The notes: a model not told the origin generated them from the letters alone. 64,000 bases of DNA from Eriocheir sinensis (GCF_024679095.1 NC_066516.1:24206218-24270217), one strand, 5' to 3'; numbered from the stretch's first letter, positions 22,419 through 35,478 are shown. Numbers and translations are program-made.

Positions 22419-22770
22419 GGGTCACAGGCGTATCATAGAGATGGGATATCAAGTAGCAGACAGAGGGTCGCCGCCGGGGAAGGACAGAAAAACAGACAGA
22501 CGCAAACAGAAAGACAGAAAGACAGACAGACACTCGCTACCACTGACGACGGACCTCCTTCCATTAGTAGTCATCCTCAGCTTGATAATCTCTTCGGCGA
22601 TTTGTCAATTATATCGATCACTTGCAGACTATATATAAAAAAAGACCCGTAGAAAGACACACACTGATACACAAAAATAAATAAAAAAAGGTGATTACAT
22701 GAACCCAGTCCGTCAGCCAACACATGATAGCTCCTAAGACATACAAACTGCCCAAGGATATTCGCTGTAT

Positions 22771-23160
22771 ACGGCTAATGAACTTTCTATTGCTCACACA
22801 CATAAGCTTAAGGTCATAGTGAGTAAGAGCAGTCGGTGGAATAAGTTCAGTTCCGCTCAATTCAGGGTCGGGGGTTAGTTTTGTCTTTATAGCGGCGGGT
22901 GTTAGTGCAGCAAGACCCTACAGCTAATGAACTTTCTATCGCTTTCTATTGCTCACACACATAAGCTCAAGGTCCCAGCCAGTGCGAGCAACCGGTGGAG
23001 TAAGTTCTGTAAAGTTCAATTTAGGGTCGGGAGTTCCGTCTTTGTACAGCTAATGGACTTTCTCTATATAGTTCCCACACGAAAGTTTAAAGTCAGAGCA
23101 TGTAGGAGCTGTCAGTGGAGTAAGTGCAGTTCAGTTCAGTTCAGGGGCGGGAGTTTATCG
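22771..23160. repeat. Three-unit tandem repeat, 125-150 bp
   Basis: Units begin ACGGCTAATGAACTTTCTAT (22771), CAGCTAATGAACTTTCTATC (22921) and CAGCTAATGGACTTTCTCTA (23047). Each continues with CACACACATAAGCT or CACACGAAAGTTT, then AGGTC or AAGTC, GTGGAGTAAGT, and TCAGGGTCGGGAGTT-like ends. It is non-coding. Confidence 0.88.
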
Positions 23161-23290
23161 TTGTGTATGTGTGGGCGGGGGGTATTGATGCAGCCAGCCC
23201 GTGCCGCCGCAGCCTCACCTCCACCCTCAGGCAGGTACACACTCCAGGCTAGGCGAGGCCCCTCCACGACACAGCAGCGCCCCTTCACGC

Positions 23291-23530
23291 GCCTCTCAGT
23301 AAGCCACGCTACACGGGTTAAGCTTTCATCTGCGCCCCCCTGCAGCCCTTTCTACAGCATGAAAGATGGTGAACATGAATAATCTAAGGCTTACGTCATT
23401 TACCTACACCGGCCCCTCGGCTTGCCACGCGCCACGGGTCGATCTTTCATCTAGACGCCCCTCCAGCGCTCTCTAGAACATTATAAAGGATGTTAAGTTG
23501 GATAATTAAGGTCGACGTAACTTATCCCGC
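23291..23530. repeat. Two-unit tandem duplication, 121 bp
   Basis: GCCTCTCAGTAAGCCACGCT at 23291 pairs with GCCCCTCGGCTTGCCACGCG at 23412. ACGGGTTAAGCTTTCATCTG pairs with ACGGGTCGATCTTTCATCTA, and matching continues to the end of both units with substitutions and small gaps. Confidence 0.85.
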
Positions 23531-23534
23531 CCGC

Positions 23535-24470
23535 ATTTCAGCCTCAGTAAAGATGGGTGCTGCTCTACATAATCACGGCAATATATGTGTAATTATGATA
23601 AAGTTAGAGTTCAAAAGATTAAAAGATGAATGTTTGGTTTGAGGATTACATGCTTTCCACTACAGAGTATATTCCAGTTTCCTTTAGTGTTGACAAAATC
23701 CACTCCCGATACGGTGAAAGGTTATTCCATCGACACAACCTTCCGACAACTTTGAATAAATGACATCTGACAATTAAACGCGTGATGATACTAATCCCAA
23801 CCACGAAAAGTCTCCTCTAATAAAGAAAATCACTCCCTTAGAAGCATAACCTCATTTTTTGTGACATTCCGCCTTCTCTAACAATACCGAAGGCTGCTCT
23901 GGGTGTAATTAAAGGAGATTCTTCCCGATAAGCAACATTCTGGCAACTTTGTAATTAATTAAATCTGAGAAAAGAACACGAAATACTAATACGAAAAGAA
24001 ACTCATAAAAAACAAAAATCAAAGAAAGCTAAAAAAAAATCAAGGGTTATATATATTTACACAACCCTATTACAGACTTACAGGTTAACGAGATCTATCA
24101 AAAAGAAATAAAAAAGACGAACTACTACAAATGATCCTCCGCCAGCCAAAATCTTATTTCGGAGAGACATTCTTTTCTCATCAACCCTCTCGGATATAAC
24201 TTCCTTATCAACCCCCGCGGGCCATCCAGCTTTTGTCGTATAAACTTTTCCAATCCCTTCACATAACACGACCATTCTCAGTCTTAACAGCCTCCCCATC
24301 AGACTCGTCAAGGAAGGAGTCCCGTCAGTCCCCTCGTCCCTCAGCCTCACCAAGGAAGAAGCCCAGCCAGTCCCCTCGCCCCTCAAACATAACAGAATAG
24401 AATGTTCGCCGCCCCTTCACACGCATCTTTCCCATTAGTAAACTCGTGTCAGAGGCATGGAAACAGTAAG
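23535..24470. other. AT-rich stretch with weak internal duplication
   Basis: GACAACTTTGAATAAATGAC (23747) resembles GGCAACTTTGTAATTAATTA (23942), and neighbouring words match at about 200 bp offset, suggesting an old duplication. No gene recognised. Confidence 0.45.
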
Positions 24471-24475
24471 TCCAG

Positions 24476-25031
24476 TCTCCTATTCTTAAACCTTTCCATG
24501 CTCACCCACCCACATATGATAAGGCTTTCGTAAAGGTTGTGTTAGTAATTCCACGGGTAGTTTTCTGAGCCTAGGGGTAGTTCGGCAAGGCTTCTGAGCC
24601 ATGAACGTGAAAACACTCGTGAGAACTGTATTCTGTATTCTGTTCTCCGTATTCTTAAACCTCTCCTTGCTCATACGCTCACATTTGATAAGGCTTTCGT
24701 AAAGGTTGTGTTAGTATATCCATGGGTAGTTTTCTGAGCCTAGGGGTAGTTCGGCAAGGCTTCTGAACCATGAACGTGAAAACACTCGTGAGAACTGTAT
24801 TCTGTATTCTATTCTCCGTATTCTTAAACCTTTTCTTGCTTACACACCCACATTTGATAAGGCTTTCGTGGGAGTTGTGTTAGTATTCCCATGGGTATTT
24901 ATTTGAGCCTAATGATAGTTTGACACTTTCTGCACCATGAACGTGGAAGACATGTCATGAGATCCCGACTTATCTCCTTCGTGGCCATTGGAAAGAGCTG
25001 TTGTCAGAGCCGAAAGAGTTTGTGAGCCCCC
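24476..25031 (+). mobile_element. MITE-A subfamily 2, three-unit 169-bp tandem array
   Basis: TATTCTTAAACC starts at 24481, 24650 and 24819, exactly 169 bp apart. The first two units are 5' MITE-A segments that stop after AAAACACTCGTGAGAACTGT and are joined to the next by a short TATTCTGTATTCTGTTCTCC linker. The third continues through AGATCCCGACTTATCTCC to a decayed right end at about 25031. Units 1 and 2 are nearly identical, so at least one amplification step was recent. Confidence 0.85.
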
Positions 25032-25299
25032 TCGTCCCTCAGCCCTCACACGCACACTTCTAATAAGTAACCAATATGCGTACGAACTGGAAAGATGCGT
25101 ACAAGAGGGTAAACATAGTCTGCTTTACGCAACGTCTCACCCAACGTCGGCCGTGTTCTCAGTGAGGCTGCGTCGATCTCCAAGGTGCTGTCGGCTTCAT
25201 CGGCCAGCACACGAAGGCCAGTCAGCACCCAAATGCGGCAAGGGATCCACTTAGAGATGTTTAGGTTCTCTCACGACACCACCTGAATGCACACCACCA

Positions 25300-25545
25300 C
25301 TTTCACCACTTGGTCAATCTCTTTTTCATTCTTTTTTTTTCCTTCCCTCCTTTCTTTCTTCTCATCTTTTTTTTTCCTTTCCATCGTTCCCTTCTTCCTT
25401 CCTTCATTCATTCATTCATTCATTCATTCATCAACTTCTTTTTCTTTCTTTTTTTTCTCCTTCCCTCTTTCCTGTCTCAACATCCTCTATCACCACCTTG
25501 CTTCCCTACTACAACTACTACTACTACTACTACTACTACTACCAC
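25300..25545. repeat. Pyrimidine-rich DNA with (CATT)n and (ACT)n
   Basis: T/C-rich sequence (25310-25500) contains a CATT tetranucleotide array (25403-25432), followed by an ACT array (25508-25545). Confidence 0.92.
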
Positions 25546-25549
25546 TTCC

Positions 25550-26164
25550 TCGCTAACCACTTCCACCCCTGCTGCCGCCGTGATGAAGGTTGACGTTAGA
25601 ATCGAAAAGTGACATTTTAACGAGACTTGCCCGGCGCCCCGTCAGCTCTGATAGGCTGGCTCCGTCGGTCCTCAGGGCAGACTGACGGGGCACCAGGAGT
25701 CAATTTCCACGCCCCGACGAGCCCTACTACCGCGTTCAGGGCAAAGTAACGCGATTAAAATAAATTCAATCTAAAATCTCATTAAATTTATGTCAACTGA
25801 AGCTGGTTTGAAGATGAGGGAATTATGAGCTACTTCCCAGAATTAGCACCGAAAAGAGACAACCTAGAGAAGTCAAACCTCCGAAACACTGATACTTGTG
25901 ATACTCATATATTATTTGCTGTTTTTATTTCTTGATTTTTTTATTGTTATTGTTGTTGGTGGTGGTTTGCTGTGTACTTTAAGATATTTATTACCCTTCC
26001 ATTCTGCCCCTCCGTTCTTATGATTTTCTATACTCTCGACTTGTTTCTCCTCTCTCATCGCTTTCACTTCCATTTTCTCCTTCTCAGCGTCTCAGGTGTT
26101 TGGGGGTTGCTGGAAGGGCAGCTTATATTGTCCGCACTCGTTCCTCTCTACCTGTTTCTTCTCT
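25550..26164. other. Unique stretch, no gene recognised
   Basis: A short imperfect inverted repeat near 25635-25695 (GCGCCCCGTCAGCTCTGA against CAGACTGACGGGGCACC). The remainder is AT-rich unique sequence. Confidence 0.5.
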
Positions 26165-26165
26165 G

Positions 26166-26251
<86 letters not shown>
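26165..26251. repeat. (AAT)n microsatellite
   Basis: About 28 uninterrupted AAT units. Confidence 0.98.
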
Positions 26252-26253
<2 letters not shown>

Positions 26254-26279
26254 GAACGAGTATAGTGTTGAAGGAAAGG

Positions 26280-26632
26280 GAATTTTTAAAAGAGCGCTTT
26301 GCCCCAGTCACCCACTTAACAAGATGAGGGAATAGAGCTAATCAACATTAATATAACCGAGAGTGGACATCAAGGAGGGACTGGAATCAAACCACTAGAC
26401 GACTGGGACACTTGAAAAAGAATGTTGTGTGTGTAGCGGAGTTTATTTTAAGAGAAAGCACTTTGTCGCAGTCATCCATAAGAGAAGATGCCCGACAGAA
26501 TATTACATTGGCACTTGCATTCCGCGCGAGGAGTCAGGATGGACCGTCATAAGCCTTTTACGAGAGGACCGATTCCAAACACCGCCGCACAGAGCAAAGG
26601 AGGAGGAGAAGGAGGAGGAGGAGGAGGAAGAG
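26280..26632. repeat. 163-bp duplication and (GGA)n
   Basis: AAAGAGCGCTTTGCCCCAGT at 26289 matches AGAGAAAGCACTTTGTCGCA at 26451. Later segments (GGACTGGAATCAAACCACTA against AGGACCGATTCCAAACACCG) keep the same order. A GGA array lies at 26598-26632. The complement of the first unit holds a B-box-like GGTTTGATTCC, so both units might be tRNA-related SINE remnants, but no A box is convincing. Confidence 0.65.
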
Positions 26633-26639
26633 GACAACT

Positions 26640-27098
26640 TATCAATACCTAACGTTGATGCTCTGCCGATTACCTTCATCATGCAAATATCAACCCTAAG
26701 TCAACACATCTTCCGTTGTCAATATTAAAATCCTTTGACAATGCTGTTATAATGCAGGTACGTGGACATCTCCGGGGTTGAAATAATTGCCATCGTGCCT
26801 TCCGTCACTCCCCGCCCGGCCCCCCTCCCGCCCTTCAGTAATTAGGACAGTATTAGCAGGATGTGCCTGGCTTCCATCTGCCTCCCGCACGTCCCTGCAC
26901 TGCTTGGCTTCACGAGGCTGCCGCGGCGCCCCTTCCCCCCTTAACGGCAGGAGGCAGCCATGTTGACTCTCCTCCCCCGCCATTAAGGCAATACACAGTA
27001 ATTACCTGCACAATAAGCTCAACGGGTTAATCTTGCTAAGCAATATTCTTGCTCGATCCCCTGCTAATTATGGTGCCTAACCTCTCTTCATTTGCTCC
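26640..27098. other. Unique island, possible regulatory DNA
   Basis: Simple-repeat-free sequence with several TAATTA-like cores (26837, 26998, 27064) and a GC-rich centre. No coding signal. Regulatory identity is only a suggestion. Confidence 0.4.
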
Positions 27099-27099
27099 A

Positions 27100-27148
<49 letters not shown>
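27099..27148. repeat. (CA)n microsatellite
   Basis: About 25 CA units. Confidence 0.98.
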
Positions 27149-27149
<1 letters not shown>

Positions 27150-27424
27150 GACGCTTCCTGTCGGAAAACAATGGAAACAAAGTATTCGCCGCGGCCCCCC
27201 CGGAACCTGGACTCCGATGCCGCGAGAACCCTGATCCAGGCAACTTCGGTCGCCTCGCGGAAAGTGCACAAACTTTCACGTAACGAAGACGAAATACCAC
27301 CGAAGTTAAGAATGGACGACGCGAACGAGTCCAGCGTCGGCATGTCAGGCGGCCCCAAGCATGGCAGGCGTGCAGGACCACGCGGCCTCTTCGTCAGGAG
27401 TCCTGCCTCAGCCCTGCTTCAGCA

Positions 27425-27425
<1 letters not shown>
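27149..27425. other. Short unique island with an open frame
   Basis: A plus-strand frame from 27171 (METKYSPRPP...) is open through this GC-rich island and into the CA array. It has no recognisable domain. The microsatellite inside the frame argues against a gene. Confidence 0.3.
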
Positions 27426-27486
<61 letters not shown>

Positions 27487-27489
27487 ACG
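27426..27489. repeat. (CA)n microsatellite
   Basis: About 31 CA units ending in ATACACAC. Confidence 0.98.
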
Positions 27490-28800
27490 ACCCACCAACA
27501 TGCCCAAAATTAAATATCCCAAGAAAACTTTCTCATCTTATTCCGCCGCCGTGCACTCCCTCCGCTGCCACGGGTGACAAGCGGCCCCGCCATGAGCCGG
27601 GGCGGGAGACGCGGCCGCCACGGGAGGAAAGAAACCGCCGCCACAAACTTGCGTGGCATTCCTCAACATGATTCAGTTTAAATCTGGGCGTCTTATCAGC
27701 AGCACGCCCCTTCCCACCCCTCCGAGGCAGACAGCCCCCGTCGCTCTCCATGGCGGTGGCTGCGCCGGGTAAACAAACTTTCAGGCGGTGTCACCGCGGG
27801 GAGTGGCCTGGAGTGGCTGTCTGTGTCGCCGGTATTATTCAATCGTTCCCCTCAGCCCACGGGAACGGCTGGCCATCGTCAATGAGAAGCATACGCTCTG
27901 CCCTGCTCAGAGCCAGCGCGGGATTATGATCCGATTCATGAGATTCAGAAACTCCCTACAACATCCAGGATGAGTTCGGCGTCGCTGCTTTCCGTCCGTG
28001 CGAATTCCCAACTCGGCAAATCATCGCAGTGGATGGAAGGCGATTCCGAGAATCGCTTCCATTAAATAAATGTTCACGAACGATACAGAGACAGGACGTC
28101 AACATTAATGGGGTCAGCGCGCCAGGAAGGCTGATACGACCCTCCAGAAAGGCCCGTCTCTTCCATACACTGCTTGTCCATTAATGTTCAAAGGGTGAAC
28201 ATTTTTTGTTTTATTCTTCAATCTTACAGCAGATTTTTATAAACAAATCTTTCACGAAGTAAACATGCCAATATCCTCTCCGTGAATTGTAGTTATAATG
28301 ATGAAAACAAATTAAAAACTTCCTGTCACAAGATACCTCACAAAGGTAAAACAACAACACTAATTAAGCTGAGTCAATTTTAATCATGGGACGTCTGATA
28401 CCTTTCTTGAAGGCTGACATCTAATGAGGATGGGAAAACAGAGAAAGGTGTGCCGTTCCAGAGGAGAGTATGTCATACTAGGGCAACACTACAATGATAG
28501 GATAGACCCCACCCCCTCTTCCGCCACCAGCACTGCACACACAAGGAAACACGCACCTTTACCCCCAGCAAAGTCATTAGCAGACCCCGCCTAAAACTAT
28601 GACCACAAACACTACAACCACTACCACCATACCAGCATTACTTTTACCATTATACCTTCCACCACTGCTACACTGCCACTCAAAAAATTTCCCACACCTG
28701 CGCATGCTCGCTTCGCACGCCACCCTCATCCCCCATCTCATGAACCTATGATGCCCTTGAGTCCTCCCCCAAAAACTGCCAAAATTACGGGCTTGATTAC
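27490..28800. other. Unique stretch, no gene recognised
   Basis: GC-rich to about 27800, then balanced, then AT-rich around 28200-28400. TGTTCAAAGGGTGAACA at 28185-28201 is a perfect inverted repeat with a 5-bp spacer. Confidence 0.5.
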
Positions 28801-29100
28801 CATTACCACAATACTTTCCTCCACCACCAACACCACCTCCACCTCCACCTCCACCTCCACAGCCACCACCACCACCACCACAACCACTTACCACAACAAT
28901 TACTACCTCGACCATAACCACAACCACTGCCATCCTGCACTACTAATACCAACACTACCAACTACATAACCACCTCTACCATTACCACCCCAACCACAAC
29001 CATCTTCACCACTCCCATCTCCACCACCACCACCAAATTCATTCTCACCCCTAGCATTACCATCCACAACCACCATCACTACCACCATCACCAACATTAT
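28801..29100. repeat. (ACC/CCT)n-rich low complexity
   Basis: Dense CCA, ACC and CTCCAC words with a CACCTC core at 28827-28860. Plus strand is nearly G-free, giving artefactual poly-Gly frames on the minus strand. 29100-29320 is unique. Confidence 0.85.
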
Positions 29101-29319
29101 CTGTATAAAAAAAAAAACCTACAACAAGACCCGGAAATGAGCAGTGAAGAAAAAGGCGAAAAGGCGGCGTCTTGGCCTTAATCTCAGACACCCGCAGTCA
29201 CCTCACGTCGCCAGGTAAGGCACGGCTAATTAAGTGCCCCGAGACAGAAGGAACCCAAAACTTTACTCCGTTTCTCCAACAAAACATTTTTCGCGAGTTT
29301 ACACAGTGATTTATTTCCT

Positions 29320-30340
29320 GCAGAGGGTCGGGGGAACGGGAGGGGGGAAGGCAATGATGGTGGAGAAGAAGGAACGTGAGGGGAAATGTGTTGGGATAAG
29401 GGAAGGGTGGAAGAGGAGGAGAGGAATAGTAGAGAAAGAGAGGAGGAGAGACAAAGAAAGGGTAGAAGAGGGGAAGGATAATGAGGGAGAAGGGGAAAGG
29501 GAAGGTATAATGATGGTGGAGGAGGAGGGGAACGTGAGGGGAAAGATGGCGGGGTAAGGGAAGAGTGGAAATGGGGGAGAGGAAAAAGTGGTGAGGGTGG
29601 AGGAAAGAATGGTAAGGGGAGAACCAGATAGACGAGGAAAGGGTGGAAGAGGGGAAGAACAGGAGGTAGTTAGGCGGGAGGAAGGGAAGGTGAAAAGTGT
29701 GGAGAGAGAGAGATAGGGGAAAAGGCGATCAATATAAAACAAGGAAGGGGATATGGTGATAAGTGGATGAAGGGAGGAAGAGGGTGAGGAGTGTGAGGGA
29801 AAAGTACTAAAGCTGGAGGAGAGGGGAGAAAAGGTGACGATGGTGGGCGAGGGGAAAGGAATGGATGGTTCATGAGTCGTAGGAACAGACTATCAGTGAG
29901 TGCAAGATTGTATCATTGTGAAGGGCTGAGGGAAAGTGAGGCACCTCGGAGATAAAGGAAAAGGCGGGAGCAGGGAGAGGAGCAAGTGGTAGGGAAAGGG
30001 AGAGGAGGGAAAGAGGGGTGAGAGGGAGGAGTAATTGTGCTATAAAGGACATATGGAAAGGGAAAGGAGAGAGGAACGATTGATGGAGCAGTAGTAGCAA
30101 TATCAGCAGGAATATAATAGAGAAGGCGAGTATGGAGGTGATGCTGGGGCCAAGGGGACGAAAGGGATAGAGGAGGGGAGGAGGGAGGCAGAATAAGCAG
30201 GAGTGTATTGGAGAAGGTGGGCGGTGAGGGAGGGAGGTTGGGCCACAGGAGGAAGGGAGGAGCGACTGCGTGTTAGCACCAATATAATGACGGGCGGGAG
30301 GATAGGGACGAAGCGAGGGACATCGGGAAAGCCATGATAG
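29320..30340. repeat. Polypurine minisatellite (about 155-bp period)
   Basis: GAAGGCAATGATGGTGGAGA at 29347 and GAAGGTATAATGATGGTGGA at 29501 start matched units that share GAACGTGAGGGGAAA and GATAAGGGAAGGGTGGAA-like phrases. Diverged purine-rich sequence continues for another 700 bp. It is nearly all A/G on plus. Confidence 0.8.
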
Positions 30341-30693
30341 ACGTGGTTCATGAAACTCCACTTTACCGGCGACAACGGGAAACGCGACTAATGCAGACAG
30401 CGGGAATATACGAGGAACTGAGCACCCCTGAGAGAGGAGAGGACCGCCCACGCCGCCCTGTTAATCACTCAGTTAACGGAACCAGTCATTCAGCCAGCCA
30501 GTCAACCACCCACCCAGTCACCCACCCATACAGCTACCACTCTTTGCACCCTTCACGTCACCCAGCCAGCCAAGGGTGTGCGTGACGGAGGGAGAAGAGA
30601 GTTAGGGGATGAAAAATGATGATGGGAAAGACAGATGAGAGAATGACGCAGCTAAAGCACAGACAAGCGTGTACGACGGCAATGACAGATGAG
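30341..30693. other. Unique stretch with CCAGTCA/CCACC words
   Basis: 30480-30560 has short CAGCCAGCCAGTCAACCACC-type repeats. No gene recognised. Confidence 0.5.
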
Positions 30694-30700
30694 CATGTGT

Positions 30701-30738
<38 letters not shown>
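30694..30738. repeat. (GT)n microsatellite
   Basis: About 22 GT units with one C interruption. Confidence 0.96.
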
Positions 30739-30740
<2 letters not shown>

Positions 30741-30875
30741 ACATAACTGGGAGATTACTTCGTTAACAGGCGAACAACAACAGCGGGCGAATACGTAATT
30801 TGGTTCATCAAGTTACAAATGTAAACGAAAGCACGATAAAATTATGACAAATTAAGGCTGACTAAGTTACAGCCT

Positions 30876-32375
<1,500 letters not shown>

Positions 32376-32504
32376 CCATATACAAAAATGTATTTGCAGA
32401 AACACAGTAAACACACGGCATTACGAGTTGTATTTGTTGGGCAAAGACACACAGATGAGAACAAATAGATAAGGAAACACACCCACCTACACCTATCCCC
32501 CCAT

Positions 32505-32560
32505 ACACACACGCACGCACGCACACAACCCCCACACACACACACACATACACACACATA
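32505..32560. repeat. Interrupted (CA)n
   Basis: CACG and CCCCCA interruptions break the array into short runs. Confidence 0.9.
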
Positions 32561-33400
32561 AAAGGCCTAATTGCTTTCCTGTGTCCACGCCGAGCCTGCC
32601 AGTGCTCGCCGCCCCGCCCTAGCCCGCCCTGCCCTGTACCTCCGCCCCGCACACAATAGGGCACGGCGCCGACTAATGGGCCTCACACGCCTTTTTTTTT
32701 TTTTTTCCCCTTCAGTCCACCATTGTAAGTGTGCTAGCCTCCTGCAGCCACTTGCCGCAGCTGCCGCGGGGATGCCACCAACGGCCGCGTTTCCCCTTGC
32801 CGCCTCGCACCCACTGACAACACACTTTGACGATAAGAAACACACTGATTCCTAGTTACCAGCTGACCAGAGAAAACACACGGTAATGAAGACTGATGAA
32901 GATGCCTGATGGAGGAAAGAGATAATCCAGCAGAAACTGATGTGCTGTAAGGTCGGGGGACGGGTGGAGGGATACAGTTAGCCAATTCAGAACCGCAGTC
33001 ATGCAGAATGAAGTCTGGGATAGAAAATGGCAAGAGAAGCAACATGTGGCGGCAAAACTTAAAGGGTAAAAGACAACCACCCCTTGGTATGCCTCCTCTA
33101 CCCTAAAAAAAAAATAATAATAACTCGTTCATTAGCCTGCAGTGGTGAGGCCTCGACAAACCAGTCCCGCAGCAGCCCCAGCACGAGGCCAACCCGCACC
33201 GCCGCCCGCCACGCCGTCAGGGTGCATAACAATCTACTTGAGTGTTGGGCGTCACACTGAAGGGCGGCCCGAGCCAGAGGTATAACGTCTAGTGTTGACA
33301 ACAAAGACGCTTTTTCTCGCCTCCTTTCCTTGCCGCTCTCAGCATTACCCTCCTTCCCTCGCCTCCCCCGGCCCTCACCGCCTCCCTGCTTCACCTGTAT
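32561..33400. other. Unique stretch, no gene recognised
   Basis: GC-rich at 32590-32680 and 33150-33240. A poly-T run (32693-32706) precedes CCCCTTCAG, but nothing ties it to a known element. An A-rich run lies at 33105-33122. Confidence 0.5.
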
Positions 33401-33429
33401 GCACTTTTAACTAAATGTTTTCAAGATCC

Positions 33430-33975
33430 CGTGCGTTTCCCTCAACAGTCTTTCCTCGCCTTACCGCGCTGCCTTCTGCTAAACCTCCCCTTCCTCCTTT
33501 CCTCTCCTCAACCTTTCCTCCCTCTCCTCACCCCTCCCCACCTCCCACCATGCTGCCTCCTACAAACCCGTCCCTTCCTCCTTCCCTCCCCACAACCTTT
33601 CCTCTCTCCCTCCAACCCTCCCGCCTCCCACCATACAGACTCCTACAAACCCGTCCCTTCCTCCTTTCCTCTCCTCAACCTTTCCTCCCTCTCCTCACCC
33701 CTCCCCACCTCCCACCATGCTGCCTCCTACAAACCCCTCCCTTCCTCCTTCCCTCCCCACAACCTTTCCTCTCTTCCTTCAACCTTCCCGCCTCCCACCA
33801 TACTGACTTCTGCAAAACCCTCCCTTCCTTCAACCTTCCCCACAACTTTCCCTCCCTCCCCTCACCCCTCCCCACCTCCTCCGCCTCACTCATTCCCCTT
33901 CCCATTCCTCCTTCCCTCCCCACAACTTTTCCTCCCTCCCCTCACTCCCGGCCTCCCCCGCCTCACTTGCTCCTA
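33430..33975. repeat. Polypyrimidine minisatellite (168-bp dimer of about 82-bp units)
   Basis: TTCCTCCTTTCCTCTCCTCA starts dimers at 33491 and 33659. Within each, CCTCCCACCATGCTGCCTCC alternates with CCTCCCACCATACAGACTCC or ACTGACTTC, showing two sub-unit types. Alternating sub-units preserved between dimers point to dimer-level amplification. Confidence 0.88.
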
Positions 33976-34129
33976 ACTCAACATTTCCAAGGTCCCGCGC
34001 CTGGCCCACAACACAGCTCGGGACAAAATGCACACATGTCAAGGGCCTCTTTTCTGCCTCTTTTCAGCCACTGAGCAACGGCAGCGAGAAGAGCCGGGCA
34101 GACACGCGAGGCACGGCACCCCCCCCCCC

Positions 34130-34610
34130 TTCTTCTCTCTCGCCCCCCATCAGGAGGCTTCTGCCCGCAGCTCTGCAACAGGTGGCTCCTCCTCCTCCTC
34201 TGCCCTCACATTCCTCTCTCTCTCCCCCTCTGCCTCCAACACCAACCCCTACCTCTCCCCGTGTCAACCTCCCATCTTCTCACATACCTCGTCCTCCTTC
34301 CTTCAGTCTCTCCCCCTCTCCTGCACTCTCTTCCTCCCTCCTCCTCTCCAACTCCTCCCCATCCCTGCCTTCCCTCCCTCCCTCTCTGTCTCCCTCTGTG
34401 TCCCACCATCACCTACCCCTATCTCTCCCCATGTCAACACCCCATTCTCACATACCTCTTGTCCTCCTTTCCTCCATCTCTCCCCCTCCCCAGCACTCTC
34501 TTCCTTCCTCCTGCCCTCCCTCCCTCCATCTCTCCCCCTCCCCAGCACTCTCTCCCTCCGACTCTTCCACCTCCTTGACCTCCCTCCCTCCCTTCCTGCC
34601 TTGGACGTGA
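34130..34610. repeat. Polypyrimidine minisatellite (170-bp period)
   Basis: ACCCCTACCTCTCCCC at 34245 and ACCCCTATCTCTCCCC at 34415 start matched units that share TCTCACATACCTC and GTCCTCCTT. A CCATCTCTCCCCCTCCCC phrase is further duplicated near 34472 and 34526. Confidence 0.85.
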
Positions 34611-34983
34611 CACTGAAACCAGAGCGAATTTTTAACTTCTGCACATTAGCCTGTTATGCAATTACGTGACAATGTTGCCTTGCGTGCCGCGTCATGGCGG
34701 GCGGGCGACGAGTGTGATTTTATTGTGCATTCCAATCGCCACTCAGCGGTGAAATGGAGGCATGCCAGCATCACTAGCATCATCAGCAGCAGCAATAGTA
34801 GAGCCCCCACGCCATCACCATTCCCGCCCGTGTCTGCAAGTGGCTCAGGAAAATAAAAGTGCGGCACTCGGCCCAATGAGGCAAAGTGGTCCATTACCGG
34901 CCACATCAAGGCGGCGGCGGCGCTGAGCAAGGGAGGGAGGCGCGGCGTGTATACCTGATGGTGAGCATTCACCTGAAGGGGGG

Positions 34984-34984
<1 letters not shown>
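34611..34984. other. Unique island, possible regulatory DNA
   Basis: Simple-repeat-poor sequence including ATGCAATTACGTGACAATG near 34655, ending in a G run. No coding signal. Confidence 0.4.

Positions 34985-35063
<79 letters not shown>
34985..35063. repeat. (GA)n microsatellite
   Basis: About 39 GA units following a G run. 35064-35272 is unique and GC-moderate. Confidence 0.98.
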
Positions 35064-35272
35064 ATAGGACGTCCTGAGTGGAGGTAGAACGACAGGGAGG
35101 TTGGACAGGGCGGCAGGGTGATGAGGATAGAAGCAGGCACTAAGGAGGGGGCGGGGCGTGAGGACACAGAGGGACACGATGAGCCTGACGAAGCAGCAGC
35201 AGTAAGAGGCAACGAAGACTCGTCTGCTACTCCTGCATACTAGTCAGCTGCCGGGACACCCACTGGCCAGGC

Positions 35273-35478
35273 TGGTATTATAAGACACCTTCGCTTCTCA
35301 CATCAGCTATTTCTAAAAGTCAAAGAGGTGGTCAATCGGGTTCTAATGAGTGTTTCTTTAGGTTCACGGTACAGAGGAAGGGTCAAACTACCACCAGGGT
35401 TATAAAACTACTCCTGGAAATGCCCACAACTCCTACGAAAGCTTTGTCAAATATGTGTTCTTGGGCGGCGAAATGTCC
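35273..35478 (-). mobile_element. MITE-A copy, subfamily 1
   Basis: Read on minus, TTTGACAAAGCTTTCGTAGG, CAGGAGTAGTTTTATAACCC and CCTCTGTACCGTGAACCTAA follow in the family order. Both outer ends are partly eroded (GACATTTCGCCGCCC on one side, TCTTATAATACC on the other). Confidence 0.75.

Noticed and set aside
21529..22533. Single 334-codon minus-strand gene
   Set aside because: The frame joins poly-Ser/Leu and His/Thr microsatellite translation to a LINE relic, and the LINE similarity moves to other frames part-way, so it is not one gene.
27171..27671. 166-codon gene
   Set aside because: The frame runs through a 31-unit CA array and shows no domain; kept only as a low-confidence note on the island at 27149-27425.
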